64,000 nucleotides of DNA from assembly GCA_027049035.1 (NCBI GenBank), contig JALTVI010000115.1, positions 1-64,000 on the forward strand, in the 5' to 3' direction. A program made the translations under genes and the position numbers. Shown here piece by piece: positions 1 through 9,263 of this stretch. Position 1 is the stretch's first letter. Each line of letters begins with the position of its first letter. The notes beneath the pieces were generated by a model. The model had not been told where the DNA came from. It did no database searches and was given only the letters and a program-made list of their open reading frames with translations. Source of the stretch: Sulfurovum sp. (GTDB lineage: Bacteria; Campylobacterota; Campylobacteria; Campylobacterales; Sulfurovaceae).

Positions 1-257
1 AACAAATTATTACGTCAAGCTTTTGGTGTATTGAAGAGCGGAAAAGCATTTGATAGGAATTATATGGTTTTACAGTAAAATTATTGTATTTTTACTTGAC
101 TTTTAACACAGAACATTCCTGCGAACGCAGGAGTCTTTGCGTCAATCAATTAAGATTCCGTATCGAATCTGAAATTTAACATCTTCGCACCAGCCGTGAA
201 TACATTCACGGTTCCTATAGTCACCAATAACTAATATACCAGTAACCAATAACGATA

Positions 258-1238
258 TTAAAAGAGGCTATACTCTTCCTTGATCGTGTTGAGAATAGAG
301 CGGTCTGCATTGTAGATGAAGGCGTAGTTGAAGTGCATGCTCTTGAGCAGTTCACGCACCTCTTCTTCGGTTTCGAACCAGTGGGGGTGGTCGATACCTG
401 GCACCTTGGTCTTTGGCGGGGTGAGGACGATGCTCTTGACCCACATGTTGGAGCGTTTGACATACTCGCGCGCTTTTTCGATGTCGGGAAGGTTGTCGAC
501 GAAGATGGCAACCTTGTCGCTCATGCTCGATTTAGTAGAGTTGAGCTTGTGGTCGATGAAAACGGGGATGAAGTGTTTGGTGTAGCGGATGCGGTCGACC
601 GAGTAAGGCAGGTCATTCTCTTTGCAGAAGTCGACCACGCGCAGCAGATACTCCAGGTGAAACGGCGCCATCTCCTTCTCCTGGTAGACAAAGCCGTCTA
701 CCTTGAAGGTAGTACGGAAGAGGGTATCGGATATGGCGTATCCTTCGACCTCTTTGTTCAGGCGCGGCACATCGGGCTTTATCATCTGCATTAGCTCCTT
801 GTCACTGCCGACAAAGAGGATGTCGTCGGAGTTGAGGATCTGCTCGAAGGCTTTGCGCCAGTCATCGGCGATGAAGGCGATGTTGCCCTTATGGGTGAGG
901 ATCATCTTCAAAAAGCTCATCTCATGCTCGAGCAGCCAGAAGAACTTCGCCTCTTTCTGGATGATGACATAGCGCAACAGTTTGAATGCTGCCAGCTGCA
1001 CGTCGGAGACCTTGATCCATGCGATCTCATCGTCATTTCTGACAATCTCGTCATTGTCATAGACAATGGCGTAGGCACCGTTGGCGACAGCCTTGTCTAT
1101 CTCCTCCTGCGAAGAGGAGAAGAAAAGGTCGCCGTGGTCTACCTTGGAGGGGTAGACGGTAGCGCCTTCGATGGCCTGTACCTGTGGTGTGTTGGAGAGC
1201 GTACCCTCTGTGAGATTTACGATATCTTCTATTTTCAT
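258..1238 (-). CDS. Mur-ligase N-terminal-domain-like protein
   Basis: ORF 258..1292; likely start at internal MKIEDIVNLTEG. N-terminus (GDLFFSSSQEEIDKAVANGAYAIVYD) resembles Mur ligase N-terminal domains. Confidence 0.5.
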   Translation of the reverse strand: MKIEDIVNLTEGTLSNTPQVQAIEGATVYPSKVDHGDLFFSSSQEEIDKAVANGAYAIVYDNDEIVRNDDEIAWIKVSDVQLAAFKLLRYVIIQKEAKFFWLLEHEMSFLKMILTHKGNIAFIADDWRKAFEQILNSDDILFVGSDKELMQMIKPDVPRLNKEVEGYAISDTLFRTTFKVDGFVYQEKEMAPFHLEYLLRVVDFCKENDLPYSVDRIRYTKHFIPVFIDHKLNSTKSSMSDKVAIFVDNLPDIEKAREYVKRSNMWVKSIVLTPPKTKVPGIDHPHWFETEEEVRELLKSMHFNYAFIYNADRSILNTIKEEYSLF

Positions 1239-1240
1239 TC

Positions 1241-3190
1241 TTATCCTATCGGGGTGCCGGGTTTTTTGGGCTTTTCGGGACGGATCATGCAAAGACCATC
1301 CTCATCTTTGGCTGCCAGCAGCATACCTTCGCTGGTGTAGCCCATCAGTTTAGCAGGTTTGAGGTTGGCAACGACACATACCTGGGTGTCCAGCATATCG
1401 TCCGCACTGTACCACTCTTTGATACCCGCAACGATCTGGCGCGGCTTCTCTTCACCAAGGTCAACCTGAAGCAGCAGCAGCTTCTTGCTCTTTGGCACCT
1501 CTTCGGCTTTGACGACGGTACCCACCTTGAGAGAGGTCTGGAAGAACTGGTCGATGCCGATCAGTGCGACCCCTTCCTCTTTTTTCTCCTCTTTTTTTAC
1601 AGGCGCTTTTTTTGCTTCCTCTTTGGTGTCGGCAGGTTTGCCCTGTTCAAGCAGCGGCTCTTCAATGCGCGGGAAGAGCGGCGGGATCTTCTCGATGGTA
1701 AAGGCTTCGATGAGGCGCTTGTTTTTGATAAGCTTTTCCCAGCTTGCATTGTCGATGGTAAAGCCGAGTGCCGAGGCAATTTTTGGGCAGACCTGCGGCA
1801 TAACGGGATAGAGCATGACAGAGACTTTCGCCAAAATGGTGGCGATGAGGCCGTTGAGTGCCATCGCCTCCTCCTCTTTGCCCTCTTTCATCAGGGTCCA
1901 TGGCTGGTACTTGTCGATAGCCTTGTTGGCAACCGTCAGTGGTCGCCAGAGCTCTTCGAGGTAGCGGTGTATCTGCATCTCGAAAAGCAGCGGTTCTAAC
2001 TTGTCGAGAGAGGCTTCGACCTCATCCAGCTCTGTCTGGTAGTATTTGGTGACATTCGATGCATCGACACGCCCTTCGAAGTACTTGCCGCTCATACCGA
2101 TAAGACGGTTGAGCAGGTTTCCAAGGTCGTTGCCAAGGTCGGAGTTGATACGGTCTATGAGCGCTTTCTGGCTGAAGTCGCCGTCGCCGCCAAAGGGAAC
2201 TTCACGCAGCATGAAATAGCGGAAGTTGTCCAGACCGTAAGCGTCTGCCACCTCTTTGGGGTTGATGACATTGCCTTTGGATTTGCTCATCTTCTCACCG
2301 TCTCTTGTCCACCAGCCGTGTGCGGCTATGTGCTTTGGCATCTCGAGTCCGAGGCTCATCAGGAAGGCAGGCCAGTAGATGGCGTGGAAACGCAGGATAT
2401 CCTTGCCTATGAGGTGCACGCGTGCGGGCCAGAAGTCCATCTTGGCTTCATCGGTGCCGTACCCGAGGGCGGTAACGTAGTTCATCAGTGCATCGAGCCA
2501 GACATACATGACATGTTTGGGGTCGTTGAGTTCTGCCGGAAGCTTGACACCCCAGTCGAAACTGGTACGGGTGATGGAGAGATCTTCAAGCCCTCCCTCC
2601 ACAAAGCGGATCACTTCGTTTCGCTTGCTGCGCGGCAGAATGCACTCAGGGTGCGCATCGTACCACGCCAGCAGCCTGTCCTGGTACTTGGAGAGTTTGA
2701 AGAAGTAGCTCTCCTCCTCCACGACAGTGGTGGGCTTGCCGCACTCGGGGCAGAACTCGCCGTCTACAAGCTGGATTTCGGGAAAGAATGTCTCACAGGA
2801 GATACAGTAGTGCCCCTTGTAGACATCTTTGTAGATGTCGCCGTTGTCGTACATGACCTTGAAGGCTTTCTGTACCCCTTTCATATGGTCTACGTCGGTG
2901 GTACGGATGAACTTGTCGTAGCTGATACCGAAATCGTCCCAGAGGTTCTTGAACGTAGCAGAAATTTCATCTGCGTACTCCTGCGGGCTTTTGCCGCGTG
3001 CTTTGGCGGACTCTTCGATCTTCTGTCCGTGTTCGTCGGTACCTGTCAGAAAGAAGGTATCAAGCCCGATCATACGGGAGTAGCGTGCAAGTGTATCGGC
3101 AATGATGGTCGTATAGGCGTGGCCGATGTGAGCGATATCGTTGACGTAGTAGATGGGTGTGGTGATGTAGGCTTTGTGGCAAGATGACAT
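1241..3190 (-). CDS. metG: methionyl-tRNA synthetase
   Basis: 649 aa; YYVNDIAHIGHAYTTIIADTLARY, KMSKSKGNVI, C-terminal tRNA-binding domain (VGTVVKAEEVPKSKKLLLLQVDLG). Confidence 0.97.
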   Translation of the reverse strand: MSSCHKAYITTPIYYVNDIAHIGHAYTTIIADTLARYSRMIGLDTFFLTGTDEHGQKIEESAKARGKSPQEYADEISATFKNLWDDFGISYDKFIRTTDVDHMKGVQKAFKVMYDNGDIYKDVYKGHYCISCETFFPEIQLVDGEFCPECGKPTTVVEEESYFFKLSKYQDRLLAWYDAHPECILPRSKRNEVIRFVEGGLEDLSITRTSFDWGVKLPAELNDPKHVMYVWLDALMNYVTALGYGTDEAKMDFWPARVHLIGKDILRFHAIYWPAFLMSLGLEMPKHIAAHGWWTRDGEKMSKSKGNVINPKEVADAYGLDNFRYFMLREVPFGGDGDFSQKALIDRINSDLGNDLGNLLNRLIGMSGKYFEGRVDASNVTKYYQTELDEVEASLDKLEPLLFEMQIHRYLEELWRPLTVANKAIDKYQPWTLMKEGKEEEAMALNGLIATILAKVSVMLYPVMPQVCPKIASALGFTIDNASWEKLIKNKRLIEAFTIEKIPPLFPRIEEPLLEQGKPADTKEEAKKAPVKKEEKKEEGVALIGIDQFFQTSLKVGTVVKAEEVPKSKKLLLLQVDLGEEKPRQIVAGIKEWYSADDMLDTQVCVVANLKPAKLMGYTSEGMLLAAKDEDGLCMIRPEKPKKPGTPIG

Positions 3191-3274
3191 ATGTGGGGTT
3201 CCTTAAACAAATGAGTTTATTAAATTAGGGAATATTTTAGCCAAAAAGTGCTGTGGAGCGGGTAAACTAACGGT

Positions 3275-3523
3275 ATGTATTATCTTTATATCCTTGAATG
3301 TGCCGACGGCACGCTTTATACCGGCATTACTACAGACCTTGAACGGCGTGTCGAAGAGCACAACGGTTCTGAAAAGGGGGCCAAGTATACCCGTACCAGA
3401 CGACCGGTGAAGCTCTGCTACTCTGAAGTGTATGAAGACAGAAGCAGCGCATCCAAACGTGAGAGAGAAGTCAAAAAGATGTCCCGTGCACAAAAGCTTC
3501 GGTTAATCGAAGAGAGTCTATAA
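3275..3523 (+). CDS. GIY-YIG nuclease family protein
   Basis: 82 aa, MYYLYILECADGTLYTGITTDLERRVEEHN. Confidence 0.9.
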   Translation: MYYLYILECADGTLYTGITTDLERRVEEHNGSEKGAKYTRTRRPVKLCYSEVYEDRSSASKREREVKKMSRAQKLRLIEESL

Positions 3524-3550
3524 TATATTTAAGAATATGAAATAGGATGA

Positions 3551-3943
3551 ATGATGTTTGAGCTACAGGAAGAGGGTGCCTCCTCAAACGAGAAGCGTTT
3601 CAGCCAGGAAGAGAAGAAAAAGATCATGGAGAGACTGAATGAGCGCAGGCGTCAGGAGCAGAAGAGCAAAGAGGCGATACGGCGCTACCTCTCGGGAAAG
3701 AAGATTTTCAATTATCAGGGCCGGGAATATTACAAAATCAAAGACTATAAAAACAGTTTTTATATCAGTAAAGAGGTGATGGCATCTCTGGCAGAGACAG
3801 TGGTGGAAGTGGAGCTCGAGCGCAGCGGCTACACTGCCAACCGTAAGCAGAAAGGGTTCATCAAGTGGGACCCGGTGCGTCAGAGCATTCTGGTCTCACT
3901 CAGCAAGGTGCGTGTCTACTACAAACCTTTCGAAGTGGAGTAG
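3551..3943 (+). CDS. hypothetical protein
   Basis: 130 aa ORF with coding-like composition. Confidence 0.6.
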   Translation: MMFELQEEGASSNEKRFSQEEKKKIMERLNERRRQEQKSKEAIRRYLSGKKIFNYQGREYYKIKDYKNSFYISKEVMASLAETVVEVELERSGYTANRKQKGFIKWDPVRQSILVSLSKVRVYYKPFEVE

Positions 3944-3944
3944 T

Positions 3945-4142
3945 TTAGAATTCGAATCCACCGCCTGTACCTTTGTTCATACTGTCGTAAACAGCCTTGA
4001 CGTAGGCATCACGCAGTTCGCACTCAAGCAGCTTTTCACACTGCGTACAGCTTGTTACCCCTTTTTCTTCTTGGCACTTCTTCAGCTCTTCGGTTTTGAC
4101 ACGAAGGGCGATCTCCCACTCATCGAGTACAGCTTCAGCCAT
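3945..4142 (-). CDS. small hypothetical protein with Cys pairs
   Basis: 65 aa, next to fbp; CTQCEKLLECELRDAYVKAVYDSMNKGTGGGFEF. Confidence 0.6.
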   Translation of the reverse strand: MAEAVLDEWEIALRVKTEELKKCQEEKGVTSCTQCEKLLECELRDAYVKAVYDSMNKGTGGGFEF

Positions 4143-4996
4143 TACGCTTTGACTCCGTACGCTTCCTTGAGCTTCTCTATCTCATAGTTGGAGCCGAAGA
4201 AACAGGGACTGGTGTCGTGCGGATGGGAGGGGACAAGCTCCATCAGACGTTTTCCTTTGTTATCAATCGCCTGACCGCCTGCCTGTTCGTAGATGAAAGC
4301 AAAGGGGATCACTTCAAAGAGCTGGCGCAGTTTACCGTGCGGTTTATCGGAAGTGCCGGGGTAGGAGAAAATGCCGCCACCTTTGAGGAGTATCTGGTGC
4401 AGGTCGGGTACCATACCGCCTGAGTATCTCAGACGGTACCCCTCTGCAAAGAGGTCGTCGACAAAACTCTTGTGGTAGTCGCACCAATTCTGTTGTGTAC
4501 CGCCCGGCGCGTTGAGTTTGCCTTTTTCATTCAGCACAAGCTCCTTGCAGACAAGGTTGAAGTAGCCCTCTCTTGCACGGTAGTGCATGGGACGCTCGCC
4601 TCTTACGGCACGTACGATCTCGATGCGCGGTCCGTAGACGACGTAGGCGGAGGCGACGAGGTTCTCAGCCTTGAGCTCACCTTCATAGATGCCGAAGATG
4701 GATCCCACCGAGAGGTTCACATCGGCAAGGCTGGAGCCGTCGAGAGGATCGTAGCAGATGGTGTATTTGCCATTTTCGTTCAGCTGCAGCTCTCCCTCTT
4801 TCTCTTCGCTTACGAGCGACTTGACCAGAGATACGTTTTTGAATGCCTCTTCGATGATGTAATCACTTTTGACATCAAGCTTGAGCTGGTCTTCTCCTGA
4901 AGAGTTCTCTGTATCACAGTATCCGAGATCTTCTGTTTTAATGGCGTTGTCGATCTTGAAAGCGCACTGTTCGATTGTTTCGAAAATGGTATGCAT
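4142..4996 (-). CDS. fbp: class I fructose-1,6-bisphosphatase
   Basis: [23 protein letters not shown] and [24 protein letters not shown] motifs. Confidence 0.95.
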   Translation of the reverse strand: MHTIFETIEQCAFKIDNAIKTEDLGYCDTENSSGEDQLKLDVKSDYIIEEAFKNVSLVKSLVSEEKEGELQLNENGKYTICYDPLDGSSLADVNLSVGSIFGIYEGELKAENLVASAYVVYGPRIEIVRAVRGERPMHYRAREGYFNLVCKELVLNEKGKLNAPGGTQQNWCDYHKSFVDDLFAEGYRLRYSGGMVPDLHQILLKGGGIFSYPGTSDKPHGKLRQLFEVIPFAFIYEQAGGQAIDNKGKRLMELVPSHPHDTSPCFFGSNYEIEKLKEAYGVKA

Positions 4997-5005
4997 GGGT
5001 ATCCT

Positions 5006-5503
5006 TTATATGGCTTTGGCGTTGTTGTCGATCCATGCCAGAATGGCATCGAGGTCATTAAGATCGAGAATATCGATATTCTCGGGAATGTCGTAGGCAG
5101 CGAGGTCAACCGTATCATCCACGGCGATCGCTTCGGAGCATGGGAAGTAACTCTCATCGATGCCGCCCCTGAAGATGGCGATGCGCGGCAGCGGCAGGGT
5201 TTTGAGACCCTCTACCAGCAGTATGTCGAAGTCATTTACCATCGAAACGATCTCATCGAGCCGCTTTTCACGGTGGGAGAAGTAGGTGGTGCGTGTCGGT
5301 GAGGTAACGACAACCTCAGCACCTGTCTGGAAGAATCGGTAGCTGTCCTTGCCTGCGACATCGAACTGTGCCTTGTCCTTGGGGTCGTTCTTGACAATGG
5401 CAACTTTTCGCGTTTCTATCAGCGCTTTGGCGACCTTTTCCACAAGGGTGGTCTTGCCGCTTCCGGAGGGGCCTGTAAAGGCGATGGCAACTCTGGTTCT
5501 CAC
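5006..5503 (-). CDS. mobB: molybdopterin-guanine dinucleotide biosynthesis protein MobB
   Basis: AFTGPSGSGKTTLVEKVAKAL P-loop and LVEGLKTLPLPRIAIFR. Confidence 0.85.
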   Translation of the reverse strand: MRTRVAIAFTGPSGSGKTTLVEKVAKALIETRKVAIVKNDPKDKAQFDVAGKDSYRFFQTGAEVVVTSPTRTTYFSHREKRLDEIVSMVNDFDILLVEGLKTLPLPRIAIFRGGIDESYFPCSEAIAVDDTVDLAAYDIPENIDILDLNDLDAILAWIDNNAKAI

Positions 5504-5596
5504 ACATTTTCCTTCAATAATTGAGTAGGGGATTATACATCAACCTTTATTGAAACTATGTTAAAATCGGCCAACAAATCAAAAGAAGGAGAAGTG

Positions 5597-6115
5597 ATGC
5601 GGACAATAACAGCGGCACTCTCTCTGACACTCCTTCTTGCGGGTTGCTCGACAAAAGAGTATGCAAAGCTCGAGCAGTCATACGAAAAAGAGAAAGTCTA
5701 CCACGCGAAGCTCATTAAGACTGAAAAAGCGCAGATGTATGAAAACGGGCTTACAAAAGTCCTTCTGACAGCAACCTACCTCAATGAACAGAACGCCTCA
5801 AAAAATGCTGCTCAGGAAGATGAACGTTTTATTGTCGGGCTCTATGTTGACGAAAGTGTGGACAACGCACAACTGAATGACTTCAATCTGACACTGGATA
5901 ATACGCCGCCAAAAGAGATCGTCCCGCTAAAAGAGAACGATCAGCGTCTGAAACTCCTCTCCTTCAAAGCACCCTGGAACCGCTTCTTTCTGGTCACCTT
6001 TCCCTACACACCGAAAAAACGCTTCAAACTGATCTTTGAGAGTGACGTATATGGTCGAAAAGAGCTCGATTTTGCAAAGAAAGCGAAGTATACGTTTACC
6101 CACACAGCGTTTTAA
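5597..6115 (+). CDS. predicted lipoprotein
   Basis: Internal start MRTITAALSLTLLLAGCSTKEY has a lipobox (LLAGC). Confidence 0.65.
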   Translation: MRTITAALSLTLLLAGCSTKEYAKLEQSYEKEKVYHAKLIKTEKAQMYENGLTKVLLTATYLNEQNASKNAAQEDERFIVGLYVDESVDNAQLNDFNLTLDNTPPKEIVPLKENDQRLKLLSFKAPWNRFFLVTFPYTPKKRFKLIFESDVYGRKELDFAKKAKYTFTHTAF

Positions 6116-6293
6116 GTCAGATATCGGAAGTGAGGATTTAACGAAGTGTATACCTTTAGGTGAATCCTCGCCCCGTTCCGGGAATGAATTCCCGGTTCCA
6201 AAAAGTTTGTTATTTCTATATTGTCCAGAGATCTTCACGTTAAATTGCAGATTGGTGTGAATATCCCGATCAAGTTCAGGATGACACAGAGCC

Positions 6294-7580
6294 TTATTTT
6301 CTAAACCTGTCTGTCATACTCGGGTCGGTAAGTGTCTTGAGGAATGGAAGCAGACGGATCGGTTTGCCTAGAAGGTTCATATAGACGACATAGTTTGTCA
6401 GAACCTTTTTACCATACTCTCTGGCTTCAGCATTCTTCATCTTTTCCATGCTAAGGTAGGGTTCGAAGCGACCCGGTCTAAAATTGCCTTTTTTACGGAT
6501 GAGACGCTTTGTAAAGCCGATACCGCCGTTGTAGGCATAGGCGATGAAGAGCGGATGGTAGAGGTATTTGTTGAGATAGTCGAGATGATAGTCGGCGTAC
6601 TCTATGGCCTTGTAGGGGTTGAAGATATCGTCATAGTCGATACGCTCACCCTTTTGCTTTGCGACATGGTCAATGAGAAACGGCATGAACTGCATCATCC
6701 CCAGCGCGAATGAGCGGGAGACGGCAGCGGGAACGAAACGGCTCTCCTGTCGGGCGATAGCGTAGATAAGTGCTTGGCGCTCAATGCTGTAGTGTTTCAT
6801 CAGATCGCGGTAGGGCATGGGGAAGTAGGATTTGTGGTAGTTGCATGCGCGCGCCTTGATGTAGCTGTGCATTCCGATGGTCTCTTTGGATCGGCAGGTA
6901 TCTGCGAGGTCATCAAGATCGACATTGCCCGAATAGATTTTGCGTTTTATCTTGGCCCATGCAATAGGGTCCCGTGAATCGATACCCCAGACACTGTTTT
7001 TGGAGACTTTCGGCACGACAATGGTGCTTGGGTATTTGCTATGTGTCATATCGGCTGCGAGCAGAGTGTATAAATTGATATGGTAGCTGTTCTTAAGCTG
7101 TGTGAGATATGTGCCGTTTTTCGTGACAAGATAGAGCCAGAAGAGTGCCTTGTCTTTTTCCCATCGATCCTCGTAGATGCGCTCTGCGGCACTGAAGTAT
7201 TGTGCCGCACGCTGCAGTTCGTTACGCTGCACCATGGCGATACCCTTTTTGAAAGCGAAGTGCCCCTGTGAGCGGTTCTTCCATTTGTCGGCATCGTTGA
7301 CCTTGTAGCGTACGGGCGTAGGACGGAAGTTCGGGTAGCTTCCTGTCTTTCGGCGATAGGCCTCTTTGAGCTTTTTGTTGAGGCTGTTTGCTTCACGGAT
7401 AATGCTGCGTGCCTGTGCCGGCGTGGTACTGCGCTGTTTGAGGAAGCGCCAGATGTAGTAGTCCTTTTCGACACTCTTTGGCATATTGTGCACCTGGGAG
7501 TAGGTAAAAGTCTTCGCCTCTGCCGTAGTGACAAGCAAGCTTACGGCAAGCAGCAGCACCCCTATCGCTTTTTTGAGCAT
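6294..7580 (-). CDS. lytic murein transglycosylase (SLT family)
   Basis: IYAIARQESRFVPAAVSRSFALGMMQFMP ... AYAYNGG catalytic motifs; signal peptide. Confidence 0.9.
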   Translation of the reverse strand: MLKKAIGVLLLAVSLLVTTAEAKTFTYSQVHNMPKSVEKDYYIWRFLKQRSTTPAQARSIIREANSLNKKLKEAYRRKTGSYPNFRPTPVRYKVNDADKWKNRSQGHFAFKKGIAMVQRNELQRAAQYFSAAERIYEDRWEKDKALFWLYLVTKNGTYLTQLKNSYHINLYTLLAADMTHSKYPSTIVVPKVSKNSVWGIDSRDPIAWAKIKRKIYSGNVDLDDLADTCRSKETIGMHSYIKARACNYHKSYFPMPYRDLMKHYSIERQALIYAIARQESRFVPAAVSRSFALGMMQFMPFLIDHVAKQKGERIDYDDIFNPYKAIEYADYHLDYLNKYLYHPLFIAYAYNGGIGFTKRLIRKKGNFRPGRFEPYLSMEKMKNAEAREYGKKVLTNYVVYMNLLGKPIRLLPFLKTLTDPSMTDRFRK

Positions 7581-7583
7581 ATT

Positions 7584-7862
7584 TTACCCCAAAAAGGCGC
7601 GCATCATGAAGATGTCGAGGAATTGCAGCGCAAGGATGATGATGAGCGGTGAGAGGTCGATACCGCCCATGATGACAAAAGGAAAGCGGCGTCTGATCCA
7701 GGCATAGACCGGTTCAGTCAGACGGTAGAGTGTCTGGACAATGGGATTGTAGGGATCAGGGCGTACGAAGCTCAGCAGTGCCGATATGATGACAATCCAG
7801 ATGTATATATTGATAACGGTATGTACAATTTGCAGCAGTGCATAAAAGAATGCGTCGATCAT
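7584..7862 (-). CDS. YggT family membrane protein
   Basis: 92 aa; SFVRPDPYNPIVQTLYRLTEPVYAWIRR. Confidence 0.85.
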   Translation of the reverse strand: MIDAFFYALLQIVHTVINIYIWIVIISALLSFVRPDPYNPIVQTLYRLTEPVYAWIRRRFPFVIMGGIDLSPLIIILALQFLDIFMMRAFLG

Positions 7863-9136
7863 GAGATAACCTCCAGTAGATAGGATTTGATGTGCGGATA
7901 GATTTGTGCAAGTTCCGGTCCATCGTCACAGCCGGTAAGCAACAGCTGGAGCGGTGTGAGTAATGCTTCTTCATCCATGCCGCTCTCTTTGCCAAGGTGG
8001 GCAACGAAATCTTCATAGCTGTCGATCATCGGTGCATTCCAGATGATCTCACTGAGCGTGCGCATCATCTCACCCGCTTCACACGCAAAGTCTTTAGGGG
8101 TGAAAATGGTATGGATATAGGTTTCAAGTTCCGAGACGGTATTTGCCTTTTCGGCTTCGAGGTAGACCTTTGCCAGCTTTCCTATGGCCGCATCGGCAAA
8201 ACCAAAGAGTGTCGAAAGTCTCCTGTCGTCCATGCGCAGCAGATGTTCACGGTTGAGATAGCGCAGCGTCTCCATGTCGAAAGGTTCACTTTTGGAGGAG
8301 AGTGCCTCAAGCTCGAACCACTCTATGGCTTCGGGCAGTGTGAAGAGCGGCTTTGGCGCTTTGGGGTTTCCTGCCAGCAGCAGATAGTTGATGATCGCAT
8401 CGGGGATGTAACCCTCTTCAAAAAGTTTTTTGAGTGTCGGAATGTCTGTTTCGCCTTTGGGCGGCAAAAATGAGGGCAGGTGCGCGTAGCGCGTCTTTAT
8501 GTTGCAGCCAAGCTGCTGCTTGATGTGTTCCTGAAGCGGTGAACGTTTAATCAGACTTTCAGGACGGATAACGAGACTGATATCGTTGAGCATGTCTTCG
8601 GCGGCAGAAGCGAAGTCACAGCCCGGTGTTGCATCGGCATGGAGAATGACCGCTTCACCCACTGCATCGGCCGGAGTGGTGATCTTACCCCGGTATAGGT
8701 CATGGAAGCTAACGTCAGTCTGCGGTGCTTTGAGTCGAATGACAAAAGGGGTACCGTCCTCTTTGAGCTTTGCATAGTTTTTGGAGTCCGCTGCCGCACA
8801 GCCGGCTTGGCACGGGATATGCTCAGTCTCTTCGCGTGTGGCTGCTGTACAGGTGCAGAGGTAGGCCTTTTTCTCTTTCAGCAGCTGAAGCGCCAGTGTC
8901 AAATGAATGTTGGCGTGTTCGCTCAGGTGAAAGAGCTGGTCGTGGGTAATGGAGAACTTTTCGAGAATCTGCATGATCTCGGTATCTTTTCCCTCGATGG
9001 TATGCTCTTTGTCCGCGTCATCGATGCGTATGAGAAAAGGCTCCCGGCGCTGTCTGGCGACAACGAAGCTCACAATCGCGGTACGCAGATCATCTATGGT
9101 CAGGTCATGGGTAGGTGAGGGGGCGAATCTAAGCAT
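7859..9136 (-). CDS. glutamyl-tRNA synthetase paralogue lacking HIGH and KMSKS motifs
   Basis: Start MLRFAPSP; GluRS-like along its length, but HIGH is replaced by TIDD and the KLSKR region reads FLPPKGETDIPTL. Confidence 0.8.
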   Translation of the reverse strand: MLRFAPSPTHDLTIDDLRTAIVSFVVARQRREPFLIRIDDADKEHTIEGKDTEIMQILEKFSITHDQLFHLSEHANIHLTLALQLLKEKKAYLCTCTAATREETEHIPCQAGCAAADSKNYAKLKEDGTPFVIRLKAPQTDVSFHDLYRGKITTPADAVGEAVILHADATPGCDFASAAEDMLNDISLVIRPESLIKRSPLQEHIKQQLGCNIKTRYAHLPSFLPPKGETDIPTLKKLFEEGYIPDAIINYLLLAGNPKAPKPLFTLPEAIEWFELEALSSKSEPFDMETLRYLNREHLLRMDDRRLSTLFGFADAAIGKLAKVYLEAEKANTVSELETYIHTIFTPKDFACEAGEMMRTLSEIIWNAPMIDSYEDFVAHLGKESGMDEEALLTPLQLLLTGCDDGPELAQIYPHIKSYLLEVIS

Positions 9137-9263
9137 CCATACGACTCCGTAAGCGTTCTTTGAGATGATATTATAGTGGGTTTGGGTTAACACTCATTTA
9201 AACACGATATTTAACTCTATTTCGATAAAATACGCTACTTTAATTACCCAAAGGCTGCAACAT

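Noticed and set aside
2318-3187. 289-aa plus-strand ORF
   Set aside because: Antisense to metG; low-complexity mirror frame with no recognisable motif.
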